Of a stretch of DNA of 64,000 bases, positions 51,595 to 60,455 are shown in pieces. The translations under genes and the position numbers were made by a program. Source of the DNA: an uncultured Candidatus Melainabacteria bacterium. GTDB lineage: Bacteria > Cyanobacteriota > Vampirovibrionia > Gastranaerophilales > Gastranaerophilaceae. The stretch spans positions 1 to 64,000 of the forward strand of contig CAKVCZ010000010.1 in assembly GCA_934726055.1 (NCBI GenBank), given 5' to 3'. The stretch's first letter is position 1, and each line of letters starts with the position of its first letter. The notes beneath the pieces were generated by a model. That model saw nothing but the letters and a program-made list of their open reading frames with translations. It ran no database searches and was not told the origin of the DNA.

Positions 51595-51641
51595 AATACA
51601 AGTTTAATGATTTTTTTATCTTAATCAATCATTTAATTGAA

Positions 51642-52280
51642 TTATTTACGAACTTTATTTTCTTCACCTTTTATTAAACGTTTAACATTTTCTCTGTGCA
51701 GATAAATAATGTATATAGCCCCAACTGCACAATATACTATGTATGCTATCGGTTGATGAAATACACACATCAAAATAGGAGCACAAGTTACTGCAATAAT
51801 TGAACCCAAAGATACATATTTTGAAAAATATGTTATTGTCCCCCAAATTGCAGCAATAATCAATCCAACAACCCAATTTAGAGCAAGGATTGTACCAACT
51901 CCTGTTGCAACAGACTTTCCACCCTTAAAGCCTAAAAATACAGATTTGCTATGTCCTAAAATAACCGCAACCGCTGCTACTACTGCCGGTAAACCTATCT
52001 CCGATTTAAAGTTTACAAACAATGCAGCCAAAACTACCGGCAAAATACCTTTTACTGCATCTAATAACAATACTATGAAAAAGTATGGAGTACCCAAAAC
52101 TCTTTTTACGTTAGTTGCTCCTGTTGAACCTGAACCTATTTCTCTTATATCTTTTCCTGTTTTTGCTTTAACAATTATATAACCGGTTGGAATAGAACCA
52201 ATTATATATGCACCAATAAATATTGTACCTAATATATAAACCCAAGACATTAACTCTACCGTAAATCCAAATAATTTCAC
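51642..52280 (-). CDS. plsY: Glycerol-3-phosphate acyltransferase PlsY
   Basis: The 212-residue membrane protein makes lysophosphatidic acid from acyl-phosphate and glycerol-3-phosphate, the first step of phospholipid synthesis. Seen are GSIPTGYIIVKAKTGKDIRE, GSGSTGATNVKRVLG, the GHSKSVFLGFKGGKSVATGVG phosphate-binding loop and several helices. The length is normal. It is followed by the secreted hypothetical gene and lies downstream of the 52323 gene. Confidence 0.94.
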   Translation of the reverse strand: MKLFGFTVELMSWVYILGTIFIGAYIIGSIPTGYIIVKAKTGKDIREIGSGSTGATNVKRVLGTPYFFIVLLLDAVKGILPVVLAALFVNFKSEIGLPAVVAAVAVILGHSKSVFLGFKGGKSVATGVGTILALNWVVGLIIAAIWGTITYFSKYVSLGSIIAVTCAPILMCVFHQPIAYIVYCAVGAIYIIYLHRENVKRLIKGEENKVRK

Positions 52281-52322
52281 TTTTTACTCCTTATCTAATT
52301 TTTTTAAATTAGCAACATTTTA

Positions 52323-53339
52323 TTATTTCAGTATAATCAAATAATTTATATCACCTTCTGCGTTTTTATTTTTTGGTAATTTTTTCCACAATTTCAAATG
52401 AATTTCAGCAGGATAGTTAATAACAGAATATTGTAATTCTTTTTGATAAGGAGAACCATTATTACAACCTCCTTTTACACCACAAGCAAACCCAACATGT
52501 ATAAAATCTTTGAATTCATATACATCATCAGAAATATTACCATCCTGTTTTATAAATACCACATTATCAATTTTATCCGCATAAGCGTATTTGAAACCTA
52601 AATCTTTTGCATTCAATCCCTTTAGTAAGAAATTTCTACCTAATTCACCTTTATACTGAGAAACTTCAAAAACAACTTTTATCATGTTGTCGTCTTTTGA
52701 ATAATTTATTTTCACAGGCATTAGATAATCAACAGGAGAACACAAATTTTTAGGTTTTTCATCAAAATTAACTCTATCCAATCCAACCAACATAGTAGGA
52801 TTATTCAAATATCTGCTTTCTTCAGACAATCCTAAATAAGCACTTGGACCTTTGCCTTTACAAGTTAATGCTTCTATACCAAGCCATGGCTTTTTGTCAT
52901 CAATCATTCCAAAAACTTCCATTGATGGTCTGTAATTTCTGTTTTTAAAAATAGTGCTTTCTACATATAATTTTCTCTGAGCCAATATCATTATTTTTGA
53001 CTTACCATTCAAATCGCTCATTGGCACAATAGGAATACTTCCTGTAACCCAAAATTCATCTTCCGCATCTTTTTGAGAAAAGTCCATATCAAATGAATCA
53101 TCAGAATCTTCCTCTTCTTTAAATTCATCTTTTGGAGAAGTAAAATCAATATCTACATCATCTATTTTCTTATCATCAATATTTTCCTGCCAAGGTTTTT
53201 GCATAGACAATCTCAAGACTTTATTTTGACGAAAAGCCCTCTGTAAATCTGGTCGAACATTCATACAAATAATTGTAAATGCAACAACCAAAATTATTAT
53301 CAAAAATTTTTTAAATTCATTCTCGGGATTAGGATTCAT
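52323..53339 (-). CDS. Membrane-anchored hypothetical protein
   Basis: I do not recognise this 338-residue protein. It has one N-terminal membrane helix (about 11-29), then a strongly acidic linker (about 52-95, DEFKEEEDSDDSFDMDFSQK), and a beta-rich periplasmic domain (100-338) with four or five cysteines (LTCKGKG, KNLCSPVDY, FACGVKGGCNNG). Disulfide bonding by the VKOR-DsbA enzyme is possible. It lies between an activase gene and plsY and could be a component of the envelope. Confidence 0.65.
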   Translation of the reverse strand: MNPNPENEFKKFLIIILVVAFTIICMNVRPDLQRAFRQNKVLRLSMQKPWQENIDDKKIDDVDIDFTSPKDEFKEEEDSDDSFDMDFSQKDAEDEFWVTGSIPIVPMSDLNGKSKIMILAQRKLYVESTIFKNRNYRPSMEVFGMIDDKKPWLGIEALTCKGKGPSAYLGLSEESRYLNNPTMLVGLDRVNFDEKPKNLCSPVDYLMPVKINYSKDDNMIKVVFEVSQYKGELGRNFLLKGLNAKDLGFKYAYADKIDNVVFIKQDGNISDDVYEFKDFIHVGFACGVKGGCNNGSPYQKELQYSVINYPAEIHLKLWKKLPKNKNAEGDINYLIILK

Positions 53340-53364
53340 AAAATTCTACACCACTGTCAAATTA

Positions 53365-54375
53365 CTATGCGATATCCCAACGTCCGCATGTACCGCCCCA
53401 ACGAGCAATTACATTACCTTGAATATCTTTGATATTATCATAATGTGGATGATTGTGCTCATCAACACCTTCAACAATTGTAATAACTTCACAATTATTA
53501 GAACAACCATTACATTCACAAGTAATTGATGCAAATTGCATATCACCAACTTCCCAACCTCTGAATGTTGTTTCTTTATTTGTATATTGATGATTTTCCA
53601 TTGCTAACAAAGCTGCACCAATTGCACCCATAGTTTGGTGATGATCCGGAACAACAATTGAAGTACCTAAATGTTCTTCAAATGCTTTTACCATACCTTT
53701 ATTTGTAGCAACTCCACCTTGGAATGATATTGTAGGCAACAAATCTTTTCCTAAAGCCAAATTTGCTAAATAGTTTCTAACCAATGCTTGACACAAACCG
53801 TATAATAGGTCTTCAACCGGATAACCTAATTGTTGCTTGTGAATTAAATCACTTTCTGCGAATACACCACAACGGCCTGCAATTCTTGCAGGATTTGAAG
53901 ATTTTAGTGCAGTATCACCAAATTCTTCAATTGGAACGTTTAAACGTTGAGCCTGATGATCCAAAAAGCTACCTGTACCCGCTGCACAAACAGTATTCAT
54001 TGCAAAATCAGTAACAATACCGTCTCTTAAAATAATAATTTTACTATCTTGTCCACCTATTTCAAGAATTGTTTGAACTCCAGGTATATTAATACTTGCA
54101 GCAACTGCATGTGCTGTGATTTCATTTTTTATAATATCTGCACCAACCAAAGCTCCGGCTAAATTTCTACCTGAACCGGTTGTGCCTACTCCTTTTATAT
54201 CATATTCTTGCGTAGCTTGTGATTTTAATTGTTTTAAACCTTTTTGAACTGCCATAACAGGTTTACCTGCTGTTCTTAGCATATAACTGTCAACGTATTT
54301 ACCATTTTCATCAACAAGAGCTAATTTTGTTGTTACAGAGCCTACGTCAATTCCCAAATATGTAGTTAATCCCAT
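53365..54375 (-). CDS. Acyl-CoA dehydratase activase (HgdC/BadF family)
   Basis: The 336-residue ASKHA-fold ATPase has IDVGSVTTKLALVDENG (phosphate 1), GTTGSGRNLAGALVGADI, EIGGQDSKIIIL (phosphate 2) and CAAGTGSFLDHQAQRL with the Cys that binds the [4Fe-4S] cluster. C-terminally CECNGCSNNCEV adds a cysteine cluster. Activases inject an electron into 2-hydroxyacyl-CoA dehydratases or related enzymes. No dehydratase is adjacent, and the partner is therefore unknown. Confidence 0.85.
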   Translation of the reverse strand: MGLTTYLGIDVGSVTTKLALVDENGKYVDSYMLRTAGKPVMAVQKGLKQLKSQATQEYDIKGVGTTGSGRNLAGALVGADIIKNEITAHAVAASINIPGVQTILEIGGQDSKIIILRDGIVTDFAMNTVCAAGTGSFLDHQAQRLNVPIEEFGDTALKSSNPARIAGRCGVFAESDLIHKQQLGYPVEDLLYGLCQALVRNYLANLALGKDLLPTISFQGGVATNKGMVKAFEEHLGTSIVVPDHHQTMGAIGAALLAMENHQYTNKETTFRGWEVGDMQFASITCECNGCSNNCEVITIVEGVDEHNHPHYDNIKDIQGNVIARWGGTCGRWDIA

Positions 54376-54472
54376 TGGTTTATCCTTTCCATTCTTCTTA
54401 GTAAAATATTAACACAAACAATTGGAATAATCAGTATTTATGAAATATTTTTACGTTACATTAATCAACAAA

Positions 54473-54509
54473 AAAAAGCCTTAATTATACTTTTAAATTA
54501 AGGCTTTTT
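54473..54509 (-). terminator. leuS terminator
   Basis: AAAAAGCCTTAATT (54473-54486) pairs with AATTAAGGCTTTTT (54496-54509), 14 bp, T-rich on the minus strand after the leuS stop at 54523. Confidence 0.75.
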
Positions 54510-54522
54510 ATCTTATTTTTTA

Positions 54523-57000
54523 TTATTTAACAACAATATTAACAAGCTTTTTTGGAACTACAATGACTTTAACTACTTGTTTTCCCTCTGTTGCATCCTT
54601 TACTTTTTGACTTTCCAATGCAATCTTTTTCAATTCCTCTTGATCCAAAGATTCATCTACTTCAATTTTATCGCGAACTTTTCCGTTTATTTGAACAACA
54701 AGAGTAATTGAACTTGCTTTTGCTAAATTTTCATCATATTCACACCATTTTTCATCGTGAATTGATGTTTTTGCACCCAATGAAGTCCATACTTCTTCTG
54801 TCATATGAACTGCCACCGGAGCCATCAATTTCATTAAAGTCAAAATCGCAAAACTGAATACATTTTCATCTTCTTCATTCCATTGAGCTTTATTTACCCA
54901 GTCAGAAATATAATTTGCAAGTTCTCTATATTTTGAAATTACGGTATTGAATTGGAAATCATTCGAGATATCATTTGTAATACCTTTAATAGAAATATGA
55001 ACCATACGAACCAAATCGTCGTTTACTTTTGTTCTGTTTTCAGGAACTTTGTAGTCAAAATGAATATGTTCTTGATTTGCTGAAACCAATCTCCAAACTC
55101 TGTTTAAGAATTTGTAACATCCTTCAACACCTGCATCAGACCAATCAAAATCTCTTGCCGGTGGTGAATCTGAAAGGATAAATGTCCTTGCTGTATCTGC
55201 ACCATAGTTTTTAAATATTTCATCCGGATCAACAGTATTACCTTTTGATTTAGACATTTTAGAACCGTCTTTTAGAACCATACCTTGAGTTAATAGGTTT
55301 TTAAACGGTTCGTCAAAACCTACCAAGCCTAAATCATATAATGCTTTTGTGAAAAATCTTGAATAAAGCAAGTGCAAAATAGCGTGTTCGATACCACCAA
55401 CATATTGGTCAACCGGCAACCATTTATCAGCAAGAGCTTTGTCAAAACACTTTTCAGAGTTTTTTGCATCAGCATAACGCATATAATACCAACTTGAACA
55501 CATAAATGTATCCATTGTATCTGTTTCTCTGACTGCATGTCCTCCACAAACAGGACATACTGTATCTTTAAATGTTTTTGATGTTGTTATTGGAGATTTT
55601 CCTACAACTGAAAAATCTACATCTTTTGGTAACAATACCGGCAAATCTTTTTCCGGCACAGGTTGAATACCACATTTATCGCAATACACAACAGGTATTG
55701 GAGCACCCCAATATCTTTGACGAGAAACAAGCCAATCTCTCAATCTAAATTGAGTTTTGAACTCACCAAAACCTTTATCAACTGCAAATTGAGTAATTGC
55801 TTTTTTGGCATCTGTATTTTTCATTCCATTAAATTCACCGGAATTTACCATAACGCCTTCTTCTGTGTATGCATTTGTCATTGCGTCAACATTCAATTCT
55901 TTATCTTTTGGTGAAATAACAACTTTCATTGGTAAATTATATTTTTTTGCAAACGCAAAATCTCTTTCATCATGTGTCGGAACTGCCATTACAGCACCAG
56001 TTCCGTATTCTACTAAGGCATAATCCGCTGTCCATAGAGGGAATTTTTCACCTGTAAACGGATTTATTGCATGTGTACCTAATGGAACACCCGTTTTAAC
56101 TCTGTCAGTAGAAAGTCTTTCTATTTCTGTTAATTTGCGTGCATTAGCTCTGTATGCTTCAACAGCGGCTTTATTTTCATCTGTTGTTAAAGCTTCAATA
56201 TCCTTATATTCAGGAGCTACAACAAGATATGTGATTCCGAATGCAGTATCAGGACGGGTTGTATAAACAGGAATTTCCATGTCTTTTTCAGCCACTTTGA
56301 ACTTCAAAATAGCACCTTGAGATTTACCAATCCAGTTAGCCTGCATTGTTTTTACATTATCGCCCCAACCGTCTAACTTATCTAAATCTTTTAGTAATCT
56401 GTCTGCGTAATCAGTAATTTTTAAAAACCATTGTGATAGATATTTCTTTTCAACAACACTATCACATCTCCAGCATTTTCCGTCAATTACCTGCTCATTT
56501 GCAAGAACGGTTCCGCATTCATTACACCAATTTACGGCTGCTTCTTTTTTATATGCCAAACCTTTTTTATATAATTGTAAAAATAGCCACTGAGTCCATT
56601 TGTAATATTCAGGTTTGCAAGTTGCAACTTCTCTACTCCAGTCATAAGATAAACCCAACATTTTTAATTGCTTTGTCATATAAGCAATATTTTCATCTGT
56701 CCAGGTTTCAGGATTTGCACCATGTTTCATAGCAGCATTTTCGGCAGGAAGTCCAAAACTATCCCATCCCATCGGATGCAAAACATTATATCCTTGCATC
56801 TTTTTAAAACGTGCTATTACATCGGTAATTGTATAGTTTCTTACATGCCCCATATGAAGTTTGCCGCTTGGATACGGAAACATTGACAGTGCATAATATT
56901 TTGGCTTTTCACTATCGTCAGAAGTGTGGAATGTATTATTCTCTTCCCAATATTTTTGCCATTTTTGTTCTATTTCCTGTGGAAAGTACTCTTTTTGCAT
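54523..57000 (-). CDS. leuS: Leucyl-tRNA synthetase
   Basis: An 825-residue class I synthetase: the HIGH region FPYPSGKLHMGHVRNYTITD near residue 41, a zinc-like cluster (CNECGTVLANEQ and CWRCDSVV), the CP1 editing domain (TTRPDTAFGITYLVVAPEY, TGVPLGTHAINPFTGEK), and KMSKSKGNTVDPD (about residue 588). It charges tRNA-Leu and edits mischarged amino acids. Length is normal for bacteria. Confidence 0.97.
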   Translation of the reverse strand: MQKEYFPQEIEQKWQKYWEENNTFHTSDDSEKPKYYALSMFPYPSGKLHMGHVRNYTITDVIARFKKMQGYNVLHPMGWDSFGLPAENAAMKHGANPETWTDENIAYMTKQLKMLGLSYDWSREVATCKPEYYKWTQWLFLQLYKKGLAYKKEAAVNWCNECGTVLANEQVIDGKCWRCDSVVEKKYLSQWFLKITDYADRLLKDLDKLDGWGDNVKTMQANWIGKSQGAILKFKVAEKDMEIPVYTTRPDTAFGITYLVVAPEYKDIEALTTDENKAAVEAYRANARKLTEIERLSTDRVKTGVPLGTHAINPFTGEKFPLWTADYALVEYGTGAVMAVPTHDERDFAFAKKYNLPMKVVISPKDKELNVDAMTNAYTEEGVMVNSGEFNGMKNTDAKKAITQFAVDKGFGEFKTQFRLRDWLVSRQRYWGAPIPVVYCDKCGIQPVPEKDLPVLLPKDVDFSVVGKSPITTSKTFKDTVCPVCGGHAVRETDTMDTFMCSSWYYMRYADAKNSEKCFDKALADKWLPVDQYVGGIEHAILHLLYSRFFTKALYDLGLVGFDEPFKNLLTQGMVLKDGSKMSKSKGNTVDPDEIFKNYGADTARTFILSDSPPARDFDWSDAGVEGCYKFLNRVWRLVSANQEHIHFDYKVPENRTKVNDDLVRMVHISIKGITNDISNDFQFNTVISKYRELANYISDWVNKAQWNEEDENVFSFAILTLMKLMAPVAVHMTEEVWTSLGAKTSIHDEKWCEYDENLAKASSITLVVQINGKVRDKIEVDESLDQEELKKIALESQKVKDATEGKQVVKVIVVPKKLVNIVVK

Positions 57001-57080
57001 ATTTTTTCCTCATTTACTATTGTATATTTTTATTCTACCATGATAAAATAATTTGGAGAAGTTATTTAAGAGGTTTAATT

Positions 57081-57419
57081 ATGCAAATTGGAGTCAAAAT
57101 AGAAGATAGCACAAGATTTGAATATCGTTCACAAAATTTGTTAAATAAAATATTTACAAAAGCAGAACAAGAATATTGTCTGGCTCAACAAAAGCCATCT
57201 CATCATTTTGCAGGAAAGTTTTGTGCTAAAGAAGCAACAAGAAAAGCTCTCTTACAATATGGCGTTACCAAAGTTTATTTGAATGATATTGAAATATACC
57301 ATGACCAATATGGTAATCCTAAAATTCGATTATTAAAGAAAATTTCTAAAAATTTGAGATTTAAAGTAAGTATCTCTCACGATAAAACTAAGGCAATTGC
57401 ATTTGTGATTGCAAAATAA
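57081..57419 (+). CDS. acpS: Holo-[acyl-carrier-protein] synthase with altered metal site
   Basis: AcpS transfers 4'-phosphopantetheine from CoA to apo-ACP. From ATG 57081 (AAGAGG upstream) the 112-residue protein has FAGKFCAKEATRKAL (catalytic Glu) and the VSISHDKTKAIAFVI end of the family. The N-terminal IGVKIEDSTRF replaces the usual IGxDIVEIxR, putting Lys where the Mg2+-binding Asp stands. Length and remaining motifs are normal. It may be active with another ligand or be specialised. Confidence 0.85.
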   Translation: MQIGVKIEDSTRFEYRSQNLLNKIFTKAEQEYCLAQQKPSHHFAGKFCAKEATRKALLQYGVTKVYLNDIEIYHDQYGNPKIRLLKKISKNLRFKVSISHDKTKAIAFVIAK

Positions 57420-57435
57420 TTTAAAATTTTATAAT

Positions 57436-57470
57436 AAAAAACGCTCAAGTATATACACTTGAGCGTTTTT
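57436..57470. terminator. Bidirectional terminator between acpS and glucan phosphorylase
   Basis: AAAAACGCTCAAGT and ACTTGAGCGTTTTT, a perfect 14 bp stem with a 6-nt loop, shared by the convergent genes. Confidence 0.85.
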
Positions 57471-57487
57471 GTTTGTTATCCTTTTAT

Positions 57488-59176
57488 TTACTTAATGTTT
57501 GCAAAAGTCCAAGCATCAAACGTAGGTCTTGTAAGATTAATATCAGATTTATCTTTGCCAGCACCTTCTGTATCGTGAGCAATTGAACGATATAATCTAT
57601 TATAATATTCAATTACCATACGATCTGAATTGAAGTAAGCTTCAGATGTTCTGATTGCTTGACGCATCAATCTTGCCCATTCTTCTTTGTTATGGTAGTA
57701 AGTAGGAATAATTTCCTTTTCTATTGTATCCATAATATATTCATGGTCTTTCCAATGACGTTCTTCCCAAGGAATTTCATCATCCAAACCTTCGTATTCT
57801 ACTGTATAACCATTTATTCCGTTAAATGTACCTTCTACCGTCCAACCGTCGTAGATTGATAAGTGCAACGCACCATTTGCATTAGCACTCATACCTGAAG
57901 TACCTGAAGCCTCAAACGGTCTTAGAGGAGTATTTAACCAAATATCTGAACCACGTTTTAACATTGCACTTAACTGCAATTCATATCCAGGTAATACCAC
58001 AACATTTTTCATTGTATGAGATTTGTTCAACAATTTATTGAACATTTCACGACCCATAACATCATCAGGGTGGAATTTACCAGCAAAAATTAATTGAAGT
58101 TTATCTGCTTCCAATAATTTCATAATGCGGTCTTTATTCATTAAGATTAACCAAGCACGTTTGTAATCAGCAAATCTTCTTGCCCAAGTAATTGTTAATA
58201 CATCAGGATTGAATCTCTTACCTGCTTTGTTTGCAATGTATTTAAACAATTCTTTTTTCATTTCATGTTTTGCAGCAAGCAATTCTTCAAATGACTTATC
58301 GCCATTCATTCTCTTATCTTGCCAGTAATGTAAGTTTACTGCATTTGTAATTGCACGAATAGGGCATCTACCTTCAACCCAATCCCACATTTTGTTAGAA
58401 ACAAGACCGTGTAATTGAGATACAGCATTTGCAATTCTACTCATTCTCAATGCTGCAACAGTTAGTGAGAAGTTTTCTCCACCTAATTCAACAGCTTTTT
58501 CTCTTGAACAACCAGCAAAGAATCCACCTTCCATTAACGTATCAACCCAGTGAACTTCGTTTCCGGCTGCAACAGGTGTATGTGTTGTAAATACTGTTCT
58601 CTTTTTAACTTCTTCAATATTGCCTTTGTATTGTCTTAACAATTCAAAAGCAGCAGGCAATGCATGACCTTCATTCATGTGAATAACGTCAAATTTGTAT
58701 CTCATTGCTTGTAAAATTTTAATACCGCCGACACCTAAAACTGTTTCTTGAGCAATTCTGATTTTTTCATTTCCGTCGTATAATCTGTGAGAAATGCTTT
58801 TTGCCCAATCACTATTTCCGTCTATATCTGTTGTTAACAGATATACAGGACAAGAACCAAACAATTCAGGTTCAACTCTATAAGCTTTTACTTTAACTTT
58901 TTCGCCAAAAGTTTCAACTTCAACTTCTACGCCTAAATCAGTTAAATAATCATAATATTTTCTAATGTAAGCAACTTCAACTTGTCCGCTGTGATCAATT
59001 CGTTGATCATAATAACCGTAAGACCAAAGCATTGTTACACCTACCATAGGCATTTGTAAGTAACCTGCCGACAACATGTGTGAACCGGCTAAGAAACCTA
59101 AACCACCTGAATAAGTGCTTAAAGATTGATCTAATGCTATTTCCATAGACAAGTATGCAACTGATGGTAATGACAT
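57488..59176 (-). CDS. Alpha-glucan phosphorylase-like GT35 protein, PLP lysine absent
   Basis: A 562-residue protein of the short alpha-glucan phosphorylase type: YLSMEIALDQSLSTYSGGLGFLAGSH at the start, IHMNEGHALPAAFEL, FTTHTPVAAGNE, WARRFADYKRAWLIL, and the glucan/PLP region RPFEASGTSGMSANANGAL. Family members degrade glycogen or maltodextrins with phosphate and PLP bound to the Lys of GTSGMK. Here that position is Ser in the DNA (ATG AGT GCT). So it may not bind PLP conventionally, and phosphorylase activity is uncertain. It might act as a different GT35-fold enzyme. glgC elsewhere in the window supports glycogen metabolism. Confidence 0.8.
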   Translation of the reverse strand: MSLPSVAYLSMEIALDQSLSTYSGGLGFLAGSHMLSAGYLQMPMVGVTMLWSYGYYDQRIDHSGQVEVAYIRKYYDYLTDLGVEVEVETFGEKVKVKAYRVEPELFGSCPVYLLTTDIDGNSDWAKSISHRLYDGNEKIRIAQETVLGVGGIKILQAMRYKFDVIHMNEGHALPAAFELLRQYKGNIEEVKKRTVFTTHTPVAAGNEVHWVDTLMEGGFFAGCSREKAVELGGENFSLTVAALRMSRIANAVSQLHGLVSNKMWDWVEGRCPIRAITNAVNLHYWQDKRMNGDKSFEELLAAKHEMKKELFKYIANKAGKRFNPDVLTITWARRFADYKRAWLILMNKDRIMKLLEADKLQLIFAGKFHPDDVMGREMFNKLLNKSHTMKNVVVLPGYELQLSAMLKRGSDIWLNTPLRPFEASGTSGMSANANGALHLSIYDGWTVEGTFNGINGYTVEYEGLDDEIPWEERHWKDHEYIMDTIEKEIIPTYYHNKEEWARLMRQAIRTSEAYFNSDRMVIEYYNRLYRSIAHDTEGAGKDKSDINLTRPTFDAWTFANIK

Positions 59177-59346
59177 AATCTTTAATTCCCTTTATTTCTC
59201 ATTTTGTGTACTCTTTGCAAGTATTGGTAACAATACCCGCATTTAATAGCATATCATAAAAATATTCATTTATCTAATTTTGTTTAATTTCAATTATTTT
59301 AGAGTTAAAAGCAAGATATAGTCTTTATCTTTAATATTAAGAAATA

Positions 59347-60345
59347 TTAAGATTGCTCCAATATTTTTTCTACTATTTCTGTCGCACTAAATTTTAAGCA
59401 TGACAATTCTTCGCAGGTCGTTTGACGATAATCCCACAAACATGGTTTTATCGGGCAATTATCGTTCGCTTTTAGTGGTGTTACAAAATCTGCCTGCGGA
59501 ATAAGTTTTTTATCGTCAGTTGACCCAAATATAGCGTATGTGCGAGTTTTTGTTGCAACACCTAAATGCAACGGTGCAGAATCTGAGCAAACAAATTTTT
59601 CATACTTTGCGATAAGTTTTGCCAAATCCATAAGATTCTTTGTTTTTCCGTAATAATTTTCAAAATTAGAGTTGTTTAATGGCTCTATTACTGATAATAT
59701 TTTTTCCACAACTTCTTTATCGTCGGGCCCGCCCGTTAAAGTAACTCGTTTACCTTTTTCCAATAATAATTTAATAACTTCTGCCCAAATTTCAGGAGTA
59801 ATTGTCTTTATCATGTTTTTTTCAACACTCATCTTACTTACACCCGGATGTATTAAAACGGAATTAGGAATTTTTTCTTCATAATCTATTTTTATTTCCG
59901 GAACATCTGTTCTAATATCTGTAATATCACGTATTAAATCGTGATACATCAAAGATGCATATTGATTCTTATTCAAAGTAACAGCTTTTGTCAAAAGTTT
60001 TTCACTCAATTTTCCTGTATTATATCCGTAACGTTTTTTTATTCCTGTCATAAACAACAACAACGCTATTAATTTATTCCCGCCGGAAGATATAACAGCA
60101 TCAAATTTCCCAAAACGTGCTTTATATATAAGTTTTAACAATTCAAAGTATTTATTCTTACCTTTTGGATTTATTAAAATTAAATCATCAACAGTATCAG
60201 TTAAATCTTTTATGCCTCTGCTTCTTGGTTCTAAACAAAGTGTAATTTTTGAATCTGGGTATGCCTTTTTTAATGATATTAATGTTGGCAAAAATAATAT
60301 TTCATCACCAATTCCGCCAAAATTTATAACTAAAATATTTTTCAT
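59347..60345 (-). CDS. Glycosyltransferase family 9 (heptosyltransferase type)
   Basis: A 332-residue GT-B enzyme: INFGGIGDEILFLPTLISLKK at the N-terminus, VLIHPGVSKMS, VTLTGGPDDKEVVEKI and CSDSAPLHLGVATKTRTYAIFG, the ADP-heptose:LPS heptosyltransferase pattern. It probably adds heptose or a similar sugar to an outer-membrane or surface glycan. The paired cysteines PCLWDYRQTTCEELSC near the end are common in the family. Confidence 0.85.
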   Translation of the reverse strand: MKNILVINFGGIGDEILFLPTLISLKKAYPDSKITLCLEPRSRGIKDLTDTVDDLILINPKGKNKYFELLKLIYKARFGKFDAVISSGGNKLIALLLFMTGIKKRYGYNTGKLSEKLLTKAVTLNKNQYASLMYHDLIRDITDIRTDVPEIKIDYEEKIPNSVLIHPGVSKMSVEKNMIKTITPEIWAEVIKLLLEKGKRVTLTGGPDDKEVVEKILSVIEPLNNSNFENYYGKTKNLMDLAKLIAKYEKFVCSDSAPLHLGVATKTRTYAIFGSTDDKKLIPQADFVTPLKANDNCPIKPCLWDYRQTTCEELSCLKFSATEIVEKILEQS

Positions 60346-60383
60346 TATCTGACTCCATTTTACAATCTATTATAGAACAAACA

Positions 60384-60412
60384 TTGAATATTTGAGTTTT
60401 TTGTATTATCAT
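60384..60412 (+). promoter_or_regulatory. Promoter of ugd
   Basis: TTGAAT (60384-60389), 17 bp, TATCAT (60407-60412), about 44 nt before the ugd ATG. Confidence 0.55.
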
Positions 60413-60455
60413 GGTATTGGGTTATATATGAAATTAATACGAGGGTATAAAAAAG

